Source: an uncultured Clostridia bacterium
GTDB taxonomy: Bacteria; Bacillota; Clostridia; Oscillospirales; Acutalibacteraceae
Direction of reading: 5' to 3'
DNA length: 64,000 nucleotides
Assembly (NCBI GenBank): GCA_945912145.1
Contig: CAMEBF010000002.1
Span: 1-64,000 of the forward strand
Position 1 is the stretch's first letter, and each line of letters starts with the position of its first letter. The notes beneath the pieces are model-generated. The model did no database searches and had not been told where the DNA came from. It saw only the letters and a program-made list of their open reading frames with translations. Both the position numbers and the translations under genes were made by a program. This document shows, in pieces, positions 1 through 9,269 of this stretch.

Positions 1-797
1 ACACCGTCGGCATCGACTGCGTCGCCATGTGCGTCAACGACATCATCTGCTGCGGCGCAAAGCCCCTCTTTTTCTTAGATTATATTGCCTGCGGCAAAAA
101 CGTTCCCGAGAGAATCGCCGATATCGTTTCCGGTGTTGCCGAAGGCTGCGTACAATCCGGCGCGTCGCTCATCGGCGGCGAAACGGCAGAGATGCCGGGC
201 TTCTATCCCGTGGACGAATACGATCTGGCAGGCTTTTCCGTCGGCGTAGTCGATCGCGACAAGATCGTCAACAACGCCTCGATCAAACAGGGAGACGTCA
301 TTCTCGCGCTGCCCTCAAGCGGCGTGCATTCCAACGGCTTCTCGCTTGTCAGAAAAGTCTTTGACGTCGAGAATGCCGATATCAAAACACCGGTTGCAGA
401 ACTCGGCGGCAAATCCGTCGGCGAGACGCTGCTCACGCCCACCAAGATTTACGTCAAGCCCATGCTCAAGCTCTTCGACACCGTGACGGTCAAGGGCGTT
501 TCGCACATCACCGGCGGCGGCTTCTATGAGAATATCCCGAGAAGCATTCCGAAGGGGCTCGGCGCAAAGATCGAAAAGAAAGCTGTCCGCGTACTGCCGA
601 TTTTCGACCTGATCGCCAAAACGGGCAATATCCCCGAACGCGATATGTTCAATACCTATAATATGGGCGTCGGCATGAGCGTCATCGTGGACAAGAACGA
701 CGCCGACAAGGCTCTCGAGACACTGCGTGAATGCGGCGAAAACGCCTATCTCATCGGCGAAGTGGTCAAGAGCGACGAGGGTGTTATCATTGAGTAA
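1..797 (+). CDS. purM: PurM, phosphoribosylformylglycinamidine cyclo-ligase (5' end outside window)
   Basis: AIR synthetase: closes FGAM to aminoimidazole ribonucleotide using ATP, the fifth step of de novo purine synthesis, in the cytoplasm. The frame is already open at base 3 and enters as [13 protein letters not shown], a conserved PurM stretch, so the start lies upstream; 264 residues remain of the family's usual 340 or so. [11 protein letters not shown] (about visible residue 58) and [13 protein letters not shown] in the C-terminal half are PurM hallmarks. Its last 8 bases overlap purN, pointing to translational coupling. It is the first visible gene of a plus-strand purine operon. Confidence 0.96.
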   Translation, partial: TVGIDCVAMCVNDIICCGAKPLFFLDYIACGKNVPERIADIVSGVAEGCVQSGASLIGGETAEMPGFYPVDEYDLAGFSVGVVDRDKIVNNASIKQGDVILALPSSGVHSNGFSLVRKVFDVENADIKTPVAELGGKSVGETLLTPTKIYVKPMLKLFDTVTVKGVSHITGGGFYENIPRSIPKGLGAKIEKKAVRVLPIFDLIAKTGNIPERDMFNTYNMGVGMSVIVDKNDADKALETLRECGENAYLIGEVVKSDEGVIIE

Positions 798-1419
798 GAA
801 AAATATCGCCGTACTGGTTTCCGGCGGCGGCACGAATTTACAGAGTCTGATCGACTCACAAAAAGCGGGACTGTTCGGCGAGAGCGAAATCACGCTTGTG
901 CTTTCCTCGAAAGAGGGCGTCTATGCGTTAGAAAGAGCGAAGCAGAACGACATCGCGACAAAAGTCCTCAGCCGCAAAGATTACGACAGCATCACGGACT
1001 ATTCGGCGGCGCTTGCCGATACGCTCGTCAAAGCTGAAATTGATCTCGTTGTACTGGCAGGCTTTCTGACAATCATCGACGAACAGGTCTTCGAGCGGTT
1101 TCCCTACCGCATCATCAACGTGCATCCCGCGCTGATCCCGTCGTTCTGCGGCAAGGGCTTTTACGGGCTGCATGTACACGAAGCCGCTCTGCAAAAGGGC
1201 GTTAAGGTTTCGGGCGCGACCGTGCATTTCGTCACCCCGGAATGCGACGCAGGTCCCATCATTCTGCAAAAAGCGGTGAATGTTGAGCAGGACGACACGC
1301 CGGAGACGCTCCAGAAACGCATTATGGAACAGGCCGAATGGAAGATTCTGCCCGAAGCGGTCCGGCTTTTCTGTGAGGACAGACTGACGGTAAAAGACAA
1401 CAAGGTTTTTATCAAATAA
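790..1419 (+). CDS. purN: PurN, phosphoribosylglycinamide formyltransferase
   Basis: Transfers a formyl group from 10-formyl-THF to GAR (third step of purine synthesis). The product from the TTG at 790 is 209 residues, normal for PurN, and starts [18 protein letters not shown] with the phosphoribosyl-binding loop near residue 10. [15 protein letters not shown] carries the catalytic His and formyl-folate site. TTG 790 is preferred over an in-frame GTG at 781 because the GAGG at 777-780 is correctly spaced only for 790. The gene overlaps purM by 8 bases and sits 13 bases before the next gene. Confidence 0.95.
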   Translation: MSKKNIAVLVSGGGTNLQSLIDSQKAGLFGESEITLVLSSKEGVYALERAKQNDIATKVLSRKDYDSITDYSAALADTLVKAEIDLVVLAGFLTIIDEQVFERFPYRIINVHPALIPSFCGKGFYGLHVHEAALQKGVKVSGATVHFVTPECDAGPIILQKAVNVEQDDTPETLQKRIMEQAEWKILPEAVRLFCEDRLTVKDNKVFIK

Positions 1420-1432
1420 AAGGAGAAGACGA

Positions 1433-2149
1433 ATGAAAGTATTGACGATTGCAGAGGAACTCAATTCTCTCGCTTATCATGGCAGAGGCATCATGATCGG
1501 CAAAAGCGCCGACGGCAAAAAGGCTGTCACGGCATATTTCATCATGGGCAGAAGCGAAAACAGCCGCAACCGCGTTTTCGTCGCGGACGGCGACGGACTG
1601 CGCACGCAGGCGTTTGACGAATCGAAAATGACCGATCCGCATCTGATTATTTACGCGCCGGTCAGGGTTCTCGGCAACAAGACGATTGTGACGAACGGCG
1701 ACCAGACTGACACGATCTACGAGCTGATGGACAAGCAGATGACGTTTGAGCAGGCACTTCGCACCCGTGAATTTGAGGACGACAAGCCCAACTTCACGCC
1801 GAGAATTTCCGGCATCATTCATCTTGACGACGGAAAAATGCACTTTGCGCTTTCCATTCTCAAGAGCGCAGAGGGCGACGATTCCTCCTGCGAACGCTTC
1901 ACCTACGCCTACTCCGACCCGCTGTGCGGCCGCGCCAAATTCATTCACACCTACAACGGCGACGGCAATCCGCTTCCCTCTTTTGAGGGCGAGCCGAAGA
2001 CGCTCGAGCTGCCCGACACGGACATCGATTCCCTGACGGACTGCATCTGGCGCAATCTCAATGAAGATAACAAGGTCTCTCTCTTCGTCCGCACGATCGA
2101 CATCGCAAGCGGCGAGACCGAGACGAGAATCATCAATAAAAACAACTGA
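1433..2149 (+). CDS. PurO-type IMP cyclohydrolase
   Basis: Likely closes FAICAR to IMP, the last step of purine synthesis. The 238-residue product is not PurH-like; it resembles the archaeal PurO family (Pfam IMP_cyclohyd): N-terminal YHGRGIMIGKSADG, then FIMGRSENSRNRVF, NGDQTDTIYE and PRISGIIHL in the order seen in PurO. It starts at ATG 1433 behind AAAGGAGAAG. The next gene supplies the formyltransferase half of PurH alone, so the two together do the job of the bifunctional enzyme. The pathway position is well supported by context; the reaction itself is inferred from family resemblance. Confidence 0.85.
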   Translation: MKVLTIAEELNSLAYHGRGIMIGKSADGKKAVTAYFIMGRSENSRNRVFVADGDGLRTQAFDESKMTDPHLIIYAPVRVLGNKTIVTNGDQTDTIYELMDKQMTFEQALRTREFEDDKPNFTPRISGIIHLDDGKMHFALSILKSAEGDDSSCERFTYAYSDPLCGRAKFIHTYNGDGNPLPSFEGEPKTLELPDTDIDSLTDCIWRNLNEDNKVSLFVRTIDIASGETETRIINKNN

Positions 2150-2160
2150 CGGAGGGCATT

Positions 2161-3345
2161 ATGAAAGAATTTGAACTCAAATACGGCTGCAATCCCAATC
2201 AGAAGCCGGCGAAAATCTATATGAGCGACGGCAGCGACCTGCCGATCGAAATCCTCTGCGGCAGACCGGGCTACATCAATTTCCTCGACGCTTTCAACAG
2301 CTGGCAGCTCGTCAAGGAGCTGAAAGAAGCAACGGGAATGCCCTGCGCGACGTCATTCAAGCACGTCAGCCCCACTTCGGCGGCGGTCGGTCTTCCGCTT
2401 TCGGATGCGCTGAAAAAAGCCTGCTTCGTGGACGACATCGAAGGGCTGGACGATTCGCCTTTGGCGTGCGCTTACGCGAGAGCCAGAGGCACGGACAGAA
2501 TGTCCTCGTTCGGCGACTGGATCGCGCTGTCCGACGTATGCGATGTGACGACGGCGAAGCTGATCAAACGCGAAGTTTCCGACGGTATCATCGCGCCCGG
2601 TTACGACGACGAAGCACTTGAAATTCTCAAATCCAAGAGAAAGGGCAATTACAACATCGTCAAGATCGACCCCGATTACGTCCCCATGCCGCAGGAGACC
2701 AAGCAGGTCTACGGCATCACGTTTGAGCAGGGACGCAATAACTTCAAAATCGACCGTGATCTGCTCGCGAATGTCGTAACAGAGAACAAAGACATTCCCG
2801 AAACGGCGAAGATCGACCTGATTCTTTCGCTCATCACCTTAAAATATACGCAGTCCAACTCCGTCTGCTACGCCTATCAGGGACAGGCCATCGGCGTCGG
2901 CGCCGGCCAGCAGTCGCGCATTCACTGCACGAGACTTGCCGGCAACAAGGCGGACATCTGGCATCTGCGTCAGCACGAGAAAGTGCTCTCTCTTCCGTTC
3001 AAGGCGGAGCTCGGCAGACCCGACCGCGATAACTGCATCGACGTGTACATTTCCGACACGCCCGAAGACGTGACCGCGGACGGCAACTGGCAGCAGTTCT
3101 TCACCGAACAGCCAGTGCCCTTCACAAAAGAAGAAAAACGCGCCTATCTCGATTCCATCACCGGCGTCGCGCTCGGTTCGGATGCGTTCTTCCCGTTCGG
3201 CGACAACATCGAAAGAGCACGCAGAAGCGGCGTCAGCTACATTGCCGAGCCCGGCGGCTCGATCCGGGACGATCAGGTCATCGAGACCTGCAACAAGTAC
3301 GGCATCGCCATGTGCTTTACCGGAATGCGTCTTTTCCATCACTAA
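2161..3345 (+). CDS. Stand-alone AICAR formyltransferase (PurH C-terminal half only)
   Basis: Phosphoribosylaminoimidazolecarboxamide formyltransferase, penultimate purine step (AICAR to FAICAR with 10-formyl-THF). At 394 residues it lacks the roughly 190-residue MGS-like cyclohydrolase domain of normal PurH and begins directly in the transferase domain (KYGCNPNQKPA). The catalytic Lys-His pair is visible in SFKHVSPTSAAVG near residue 68, and the C-terminus keeps AEPGGSIRD and GIAMCFTGMRLFHH. It starts 12 bases after the PurO-type gene (GGAGGGCATT before ATG), so a pair splitting the PurH functions is co-transcribed. Confidence 0.92.
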   Translation: MKEFELKYGCNPNQKPAKIYMSDGSDLPIEILCGRPGYINFLDAFNSWQLVKELKEATGMPCATSFKHVSPTSAAVGLPLSDALKKACFVDDIEGLDDSPLACAYARARGTDRMSSFGDWIALSDVCDVTTAKLIKREVSDGIIAPGYDDEALEILKSKRKGNYNIVKIDPDYVPMPQETKQVYGITFEQGRNNFKIDRDLLANVVTENKDIPETAKIDLILSLITLKYTQSNSVCYAYQGQAIGVGAGQQSRIHCTRLAGNKADIWHLRQHEKVLSLPFKAELGRPDRDNCIDVYISDTPEDVTADGNWQQFFTEQPVPFTKEEKRAYLDSITGVALGSDAFFPFGDNIERARRSGVSYIAEPGGSIRDDQVIETCNKYGIAMCFTGMRLFHH

Positions 3346-3363
3346 GAATAAGGAGCGATTCGC

Positions 3364-4632
3364 TTGAAAATCATGGTAGTCGGCGGCGGCGGACGCGAGC
3401 ACGCCATTATCAAAAAACTCAAAGAAAACAAGGATATTGAAACCATTTACGCGCTGCCCGGCAACGGCGGCATCGCGGCGGATGCCGAATGCGTCGCCAT
3501 CGGCGCGACGGATATTGACGGCATCGTCCGCTTTGCGAAAGAAAACGCAATCGACTTCGCCGTTGTCGCGCCGGATGATCCGCTTGTGCTCGGCGCGGTG
3601 GACGCGCTGAACGAAGCCGGCATCAGATGCTTCGGCCCGACAAAAAACGCGGCGATCATCGAAGGCAGCAAGGTCTTTTCCAAAAACCTCATGAAGAAAT
3701 ACGGCATTCCCACCGCGCAGTATGAGGTCTTTTCCGATATGGACGAGGCGCTTTCCTACCTCGAAACCGCGCCGATCCCCACCGTCATCAAGGCGGACGG
3801 TCTGGCGCTCGGCAAAGGCGTCATCATCGCGCAGACGAGAGAAGAAGCCAAAGACGCCGTCAGATCCATGATGCTCGATAAGATCTTCGGCGAGAGCGGC
3901 AGCCATATTGTCATTGAAGAATTTCTGACAGGTCCCGAGGTCTCCGTCCTCTCCTTTACGGACGGCAAAACGGTCGTGCCGATGGTCTCTTCGATGGATC
4001 ACAAGCGCGCAAAAGACAACGACGAGGGACTCAACACCGGCGGCATGGGCACCGTCGCGCCGAACCCCTATTACACCAAAGAAATCGCAGACGAGTGCAT
4101 GAAGACCATTTTCCTGCCCACGATCGACGCGATGAACCGTGAGGGCAGAACCTTCAAGGGCTGTCTCTACTTCGGTCTGATGCTCACGCCGAACGGTCCC
4201 AAGGTCATTGAGTACAATTGCCGTTTCGGTGATCCCGAGACGCAGGTCGTTCTGCCGCTTCTTAAAACCGATCTGTTCACGATCATGAACGCCGTGGCGG
4301 ACGGCAGACTTTCCGACGTGCCCGTCGCATTCAAGGACGAGAACGCCTGCTGCGTCATCATGGCGTCGGAGGGCTATCCCGTTCACTATGAAAAGGGCTA
4401 TGAAATCACCGTGGACGATGACTTTGCCGGAGAGCTTTTTGTCGCAGGGGCAAAACAGGAAGACGGCAAGCTTCTGACAAACGGTGGCCGCGTCTTAGGC
4501 GTGACCGCTACGGCGGGGACGCTGACGGAAGCGATCGACAAAGCCTACCGCGAAGTCGGAAAAGTACATTTTGACAACGCCTTTTACCGCCGTGACATCG
4601 GCGCAAGAGCTTTGAAAGCAGGTGAAGCATAA
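3364..4632 (+). CDS. purD: PurD, phosphoribosylamine-glycine ligase
   Basis: GAR synthetase, an ATP-grasp enzyme joining glycine to phosphoribosylamine (second purine step). The 422-residue length is typical. N-terminal MVVGGGGREHAI, FGPTKNAAIIEGSK, KADGLALGKGV (ATP-grasp loop), and GGMGTVAPNPYY plus EYNCRFGDPETQ near the metal site are all present. The start is TTG 3364 behind AAGGAG at 3350-3355; an ATG three codons on at 3373 is the alternative. The stop abuts the purL start with no gap. Confidence 0.95.
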   Translation: MKIMVVGGGGREHAIIKKLKENKDIETIYALPGNGGIAADAECVAIGATDIDGIVRFAKENAIDFAVVAPDDPLVLGAVDALNEAGIRCFGPTKNAAIIEGSKVFSKNLMKKYGIPTAQYEVFSDMDEALSYLETAPIPTVIKADGLALGKGVIIAQTREEAKDAVRSMMLDKIFGESGSHIVIEEFLTGPEVSVLSFTDGKTVVPMVSSMDHKRAKDNDEGLNTGGMGTVAPNPYYTKEIADECMKTIFLPTIDAMNREGRTFKGCLYFGLMLTPNGPKVIEYNCRFGDPETQVVLPLLKTDLFTIMNAVADGRLSDVPVAFKDENACCVIMASEGYPVHYEKGYEITVDDDFAGELFVAGAKQEDGKLLTNGGRVLGVTATAGTLTEAIDKAYREVGKVHFDNAFYRRDIGARALKAGEA

Positions 4633-7600
4633 ATGGTATACAGAATATATGTAGAAAAGAAAGAAGAGCTGGCGAACGAAGCGCACACGCTCAAAAACGA
4701 CATCAATTCTCTTTTGCAGATCACGGCACTGAAAGATTTGCGTCTTCTCAACCGCTACGACGTCGAGAACATCGACAAGGAGCTGTTCGATTACGCGGTC
4801 GGGACGGTTTTCTCCGAGCCGCAGCTCGACGTTGTCACGGAAGAACTGGCAACGGAAAACGGCGACACCGTTTTCGCCGTGGAATACCTGCCCGGTCAGT
4901 TTGACCAGCGCGCCGATTCCGCCGCGCAGTGCATCCAGATCATCTCGCAGGGTGAGCGTCCGCTTGTCAGAACGGCGAGAATCTATGTGCTGAAAGGCGA
5001 CCTGACGACCGAAGAGCTCGAAAGCATCAAAAAATACGTCATCAACCCCGTGGAGAGCCGTGAAGCCTCTCTCGAAAAACCCGAAACGCTGAAAGCCGAT
5101 TACGCCGTGCCCGAAACGGTCGCGACGCTCCATGGCTTCTGCGAGCTCGACGAAAAAGGGCTTGACGATTTCGTCAAGCAGTACGCCCTTGCGATGGATG
5201 ACGACGATATTAAATTCTGCCAGGATTATTTCAAATCCGAAAATAAAACACCGACCATCACCGAGATCCGCATGATCGACACCTACTGGTCGGATCATTG
5301 CCGTCACACGACGTTCCTGACGACGATCGACAGCGTGAAATTTGAAGATCCGCTCTTGCAAAACGCTTATGAAGAATATATCGCGGTGCGGCGCGAGCTG
5401 GGACGCACAAAGCCCATCAACCTGATGGACATCGCGACGGTCGGCACACGCTATCTCAAAGCAAAGGGCAAGCTCCCGAAGCTCGACGAATCCGAAGAGA
5501 TCAACGCCTGTACGGTCAAGATCAAAGTGAACGTCGAGGGCAAGGACGAAGACTGGCTGCTGCTCTTCAAGAACGAAACGCACAACCATCCGACGGAAAT
5601 TGAACCGTTCGGCGGCGCGGCGACTTGCATCGGCGGCGCGATCCGCGATCCGCTGTCGGGACGTTCCTATGTCTATGCCGCGATGCGCGTAACCGGTGCG
5701 GCTGATCCGCTTGTTCCCGTTCAGGATACGATCAAGGGCAAGCTTCCGCAGCGCAAAATCGTCACCACGGCGGCGGCGGGCTATTCCTCCTACGGCAACC
5801 AGATCGGTCTGGCGACGGGTCAGGTCGATGAAATCTATCACGACGGCTATGTCGCAAAGCGCATGGAGATCGGCGCGGTCATCGCGGCGGCTCCGGCGGA
5901 GAACGTACGGCGCGAATGCCCCGATCCGGGCGACATCGTGATTCTCTTAGGCGGCAGAACCGGCCGTGACGGCTGCGGCGGTGCAACGGGCTCCTCCAAA
6001 TCGCACACCCTCGAATCTCTCGAGACCTGCGGCGCGGAAGTCCAGAAAGGTAACGCGCCCGAAGAGCGCAAATTACAGCGTCTTTTCCGCAACGGCGAAG
6101 CGTCCCGTCTCATCAAACGCTGCAACGACTTCGGTGCAGGCGGCGTTTCGGTCGCCATCGGCGAATTGGCGGACGGACTGGACATTGATCTGAACGCCGT
6201 TCCGAAAAAATACGAAGGCCTCGACGGCACGGAGCTTGCGATCAGCGAATCGCAGGAACGCATGGCGGTCGTTGTCGCGCCCGAAGATGCGGAAAAATTC
6301 ATCGAAATCGCGTCCAAAGAAAACCTCGAAGCGACGGTTGTCGCCAAAGTCAAGGCAGAGCCTCGCCTGACCATGACATGGAACGGCAAGGTCATCGTCG
6401 ATCTCTCACGTGAATTCCTCAATTCCAACGGCGCGCAGAAGCATATTGACATCAAGCCCGAAAACCCGAAAGCCTACGAGAAGAGACTTGTCGTCGGGTT
6501 CAAGGAAAACTATACCTCTCTTGCCGGCGATCTGAACGTCTGCTCGAAGCGCGGCCTTTCCGAACGTTTCGACTCCACCATCGGCGCGGGAACGGTGCTC
6601 ATGCCGTTCGGCGGCAAGAATCAGCTCACGCCCATTCAGGCGATGGTGCATAAGATTTCCGTCGAGCAGAAGCACACGGACACCTGCTCATTCATGGCGT
6701 GGGGGTACAATCCGTTCATCACGGAAAAGAGCCCGTATCACGGCGCGTATCTCGCCGTGGTCGAATCCGTCGCAAAGCTCATTGCGACCGGTGCCAAGTT
6801 CGAGGATGTCTACCTGACGTTCCAAGAATATTTTGAAAAGCCCGAAAAGAGCCCTGCCCGTTGGGGGCAGCCGCTTTCGGCGCTGCTCGGTGCGTTCAAG
6901 GCACAGATGGATTACGAGATCGCCTCTATCGGCGGCAAAGATTCCATGAGCGGTACCTTTGAAGACATCGACGTACCGCCCACGCTCGTTTCGTTTGCCG
7001 TCACAACAGGCAAAACATCCGACGTCATTTCTCCCGAATTTAAATCGGCAGGTCACAAGGTCGTCCTGCTCTCCCCTAAATATGACGAAAACGGTCTGCC
7101 CGACGCCGCATCGGAGAAAGCGTTGTTCGACGAAGTCAACGGCTATATGAGGCGCGGCATCGTCGAAGCGTGCTACACGCCGACCTACGGCGGCATCGCC
7201 GAAGCGGTCATGAAAATGGCGTTCGGGAACTCCGTCGGCTTCGATTTCAGCGACGATCTTGAGCTTTCCGACATCTTCGGTTATCGTTACGGCTCGTTCA
7301 TTCTTGAACTCAACACCATGGATGAAATCGGCGAGCTGCTCGGTTATACACATCTTGAAGAAACGATTGAGTATGACGGCGAAGAGGTCGCGCTTGCCGA
7401 TCTTCTCGCGGTTTACGAGAACAAGCTCGAGCCGATCTATTCGTGCAACATCGAGCAGAAGAATGACAGTATTCCGGCGTTCACCTACGAAGCCAAAGAG
7501 CGCACTTCTCCCGCGATCAAGACGGCGAAGCCCCATGTGCTCATTCCCGTTTTCCCGGGCACGAACTGCGAATACGACACCGCGAAAGCCTTAGCAACGG

Positions 7601-8325
7601 CGGGAGCCGATCCCGAAATCTTTGTGATCCGCAATCTCTCCGCATCAGCGATTGCCGAATCGGTTGAGAGCTTCGCTGAGAAAGTGAAACAGTCACAGAT
7701 CATCTTCATCCCCGGCGGCTTCTCCGGCGGCGACGAGCCCGACGGCTCGGGCAAATTCATCACGGCGTTCTTCCGCAACGCGGCGGTCAAGGAGCAGGTG
7801 CATGAGCTTCTGAAGAACCGCGACGGTCTGATGTGCGGCATCTGCAACGGCTTCCAGGCGCTGATTAAGCTCGGTCTTGTCCCCTACGGCGAGATCATCG
7901 ACACCGACGCCTCCTGCCCGACGCTGACCTACAACACGATCAACCGACACCAGTCGCGACTGGTACGCACCCGTGTCGCGTCGAATAAGTCCCCGTGGCT
8001 GATGAATACGAAGCCCGGCGATGTCTACACCGTGCCTATCTCACACGGCGAAGGTCGGTTCTTAGCCTCCGACGAGCTGATCCGTCAGCTTGCCGAGAAC
8101 GGTCAGATCGCAACGCAGTACGTTGACCTTGCCGGCAATCCGACTTCGGACATTCACTTCAACCCCAACAACTCCGCGTTCGCGATTGAGGGCATCACCT
8201 CACCCGACGGCAGAGTTCTCGGTAAGATGGGACATTCCGAGAGAATCGGCGACGGTCTCTACCGAAATGTCGACGGCGATTACGACATCGGCCTGTTCCG
8301 CTCGGCAGTGGAATATTTCAAATAA
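4633..8325 (+). CDS. purL: PurL, phosphoribosylformylglycinamidine synthase, single chain
   Basis: FGAM synthase (fourth purine step), a fusion of the synthetase and glutaminase that are separate PurS/PurL/PurQ in Bacillus. The 1230 residues run: N-terminal PurS-like segment; ATP sites with SDHCRHTTFLT (about residue 220) and NETHNHPTEIEPFGGAATC; second AIRS-like half with SIGGKDSMSGTFED; C-terminal class I glutamine amidotransferase with PVFPGTNCEYDT and nucleophile Cys at about residue 1071 in MCGICNGFQ. The length fits the long clostridial clade. Last gene of the operon, followed by a strong terminator. Confidence 0.96.
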   Translation: MVYRIYVEKKEELANEAHTLKNDINSLLQITALKDLRLLNRYDVENIDKELFDYAVGTVFSEPQLDVVTEELATENGDTVFAVEYLPGQFDQRADSAAQCIQIISQGERPLVRTARIYVLKGDLTTEELESIKKYVINPVESREASLEKPETLKADYAVPETVATLHGFCELDEKGLDDFVKQYALAMDDDDIKFCQDYFKSENKTPTITEIRMIDTYWSDHCRHTTFLTTIDSVKFEDPLLQNAYEEYIAVRRELGRTKPINLMDIATVGTRYLKAKGKLPKLDESEEINACTVKIKVNVEGKDEDWLLLFKNETHNHPTEIEPFGGAATCIGGAIRDPLSGRSYVYAAMRVTGAADPLVPVQDTIKGKLPQRKIVTTAAAGYSSYGNQIGLATGQVDEIYHDGYVAKRMEIGAVIAAAPAENVRRECPDPGDIVILLGGRTGRDGCGGATGSSKSHTLESLETCGAEVQKGNAPEERKLQRLFRNGEASRLIKRCNDFGAGGVSVAIGELADGLDIDLNAVPKKYEGLDGTELAISESQERMAVVVAPEDAEKFIEIASKENLEATVVAKVKAEPRLTMTWNGKVIVDLSREFLNSNGAQKHIDIKPENPKAYEKRLVVGFKENYTSLAGDLNVCSKRGLSERFDSTIGAGTVLMPFGGKNQLTPIQAMVHKISVEQKHTDTCSFMAWGYNPFITEKSPYHGAYLAVVESVAKLIATGAKFEDVYLTFQEYFEKPEKSPARWGQPLSALLGAFKAQMDYEIASIGGKDSMSGTFEDIDVPPTLVSFAVTTGKTSDVISPEFKSAGHKVVLLSPKYDENGLPDAASEKALFDEVNGYMRRGIVEACYTPTYGGIAEAVMKMAFGNSVGFDFSDDLELSDIFGYRYGSFILELNTMDEIGELLGYTHLEETIEYDGEEVALADLLAVYENKLEPIYSCNIEQKNDSIPAFTYEAKERTSPAIKTAKPHVLIPVFPGTNCEYDTAKALATAGADPEIFVIRNLSASAIAESVESFAEKVKQSQIIFIPGGFSGGDEPDGSGKFITAFFRNAAVKEQVHELLKNRDGLMCGICNGFQALIKLGLVPYGEIIDTDASCPTLTYNTINRHQSRLVRTRVASNKSPWLMNTKPGDVYTVPISHGEGRFLASDELIRQLAENGQIATQYVDLAGNPTSDIHFNPNNSAFAIEGITSPDGRVLGKMGHSERIGDGLYRNVDGDYDIGLFRSAVEYFK

Positions 8326-8334
8326 AGGGTAAAC

Positions 8335-8369
8335 AAAAAACGGCAGTCTTCGGATTGCCGTTTTTTTAT
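8335..8369 (+). terminator. Intrinsic terminator of the purine operon
   Basis: Stem AAACGGCAGTC / GATTGCCGTTT with a TTCG loop and a run of seven T directly after it, 10 bases downstream of the purL stop. Confidence 0.9.
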
Positions 8370-8443
8370 ATTCTGAAAAAATGATGATGCATCGAATCAG
8401 ACTGTTTCTGCACGCAATCATGAATGATAAACGAAAAAAACGA

Positions 8444-8472
8444 TTGACATTTCGATTTTTCTTTCGTATAAT
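8444..8472 (+). promoter_or_regulatory. Consensus sigma-A promoter upstream of a gene-free structured region
   Basis: TTGACA at 8444-8449, 17-base spacer, TATAAT at 8467-8472. A perfect match to consensus, but no credible ORF follows: the first gene has its own promoter at 8690-8718. It points at the candidate RNA below. Confidence 0.8.
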
Positions 8473-8478
8473 AACCAT

Positions 8479-8650
8479 GAAAAGCAAAATACACTGTAAC
8501 AGAAGCCGCAAACTTCATCAAAAAAAACCTTTCAAAATCGCAAAAATATGGTAAGGTATTTTTGCGACATGAATCTGAATACCCCCCCGATGGCAGAATA
8601 CACTTTGGTAAAAGTGTAGCCAGACTCGATCTATACCCTGCCATCTGATC
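8479..8650 (+). ncRNA. Candidate structured non-coding RNA
   Basis: The transcript expected from the promoter at 8444-8472 would contain a perfect 11-bp hairpin (8538-8548 with 8557-8567, loop TGGTAAGG) and a second domain closed by GATGGCAG (8589-8596) and CTGCCATC (8638-8645), with an inner hairpin ATACACTTT/AAAGTGTA. There is no convincing ribosome site or ORF; a 25-codon ATG frame at 8477 starts at the expected transcript start and lacks a Shine-Dalgarno. No clear T-run follows 8650, so the 3' end is unknown and it could be a leader of the 8741 gene. I do not recognise the fold. Confidence 0.4.
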
Positions 8651-8689
8651 GGAATCAAACGGCAAGCAAGAAAAAACGAAAATTCCATC

Positions 8690-8718
8690 TTGACACCCTT
8701 ATTCTTTTGATTTATAAT
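8690..8718 (+). promoter_or_regulatory. Promoter of the zinc-ribbon gene at 8741
   Basis: TTGACA 8690-8695, 17-base spacer, TATAAT 8713-8718; expected start near 8725, leaving a very short leader with AGGAGG before ATG 8741. Confidence 0.85.
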
Positions 8719-8740
8719 AAATCCGACAGGAGGAGATTCT

Positions 8741-9211
8741 ATGGTATGTAAAAATTGCGGAACATCCTATGACGACGGGATGCAGTTTTGTCCGAACTGC
8801 GGAACGCCGGCCGCGCAACCGTATAACTACAGCTATCAAAACGCGCCGAATCCAACTTATCAGGCGCAAAATCCCGGTTATCCGGCGCCGAATCCCTTTG
8901 CCGGGTATCAAAAGCCCGCATCCATCGGACAATATGTCGGCTGGACGCTGTTGGCGTATGTGTTCGGACCGATCAGCCTGATTTTGACGATCGTATTCGC
9001 CTGTTTGAACGACAACAAGAATCGAACCAATTTTTTCCGCGCGCAGCTCGTAATCTGGGGCATTTCCATTGCCCTTTTCATCATTGCGGTGATCGCGCTG
9101 GCGGTGGTCGGTATTTCTCTGTTTGGCATATTCGATGAGTATGCTTATTATGACATTCTCGAAGACTATTTGTCGATCGCGATACGCGCCGTTCATTTCT
9201 TTGCGGTCTGA
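8741..9211 (+). CDS. Zinc-ribbon membrane protein, function unknown
   Basis: A 156-residue protein starting with a two-knuckle zinc ribbon, CKNCGTSYDDGMQFCPNCG (residues 3-21), then a 45-residue Pro/Asn/Tyr/Gln-rich linker (PNPTYQAQNPGYPAPNPF) and two hydrophobic segments near residues 67-88 and 100-130. This is the common clostridial layout of cytoplasmic ribbon, flexible linker and membrane pair. It has its own promoter and an AGGAGG site 8 bases before ATG, and is closed by a terminator, so it is monocistronic. Role unknown; three other zinc-ribbon membrane proteins lie in this window (26417, 52468, 53676). Confidence 0.8.
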   Translation: MVCKNCGTSYDDGMQFCPNCGTPAAQPYNYSYQNAPNPTYQAQNPGYPAPNPFAGYQKPASIGQYVGWTLLAYVFGPISLILTIVFACLNDNKNRTNFFRAQLVIWGISIALFIIAVIALAVVGISLFGIFDEYAYYDILEDYLSIAIRAVHFFAV

Positions 9212-9220
9212 TAAACAATG

Positions 9221-9258
9221 CCATCCCGGATCCGGAAAGGAAACGGGATGGTTTTTTT
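9221..9258 (+). terminator. Terminator after the zinc-ribbon gene
   Basis: Stem CCATCCCG / CGGGATGG followed by TTTTTTT. It also separates this gene from the convergent phage-type operon. Confidence 0.9.
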
Positions 9259-9269
9259 ATAGGACGTTC

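Noticed and set aside
2839-4386. Long open frame on the minus strand opposite the AICAR transferase and purD
   Set aside because: Shadow of strongly biased plus-strand codons; Arg/Asp/Val-rich product without motif or ribosome site. The same holds for 4495-5841, 6688-7536, 16694-18016, 19642-20586 and 47557-48741.
8477-8554. 25-codon ORF in the candidate RNA
   Set aside because: Its ATG falls at the expected transcript start, there is no Shine-Dalgarno, and its end lies in the perfect hairpin.
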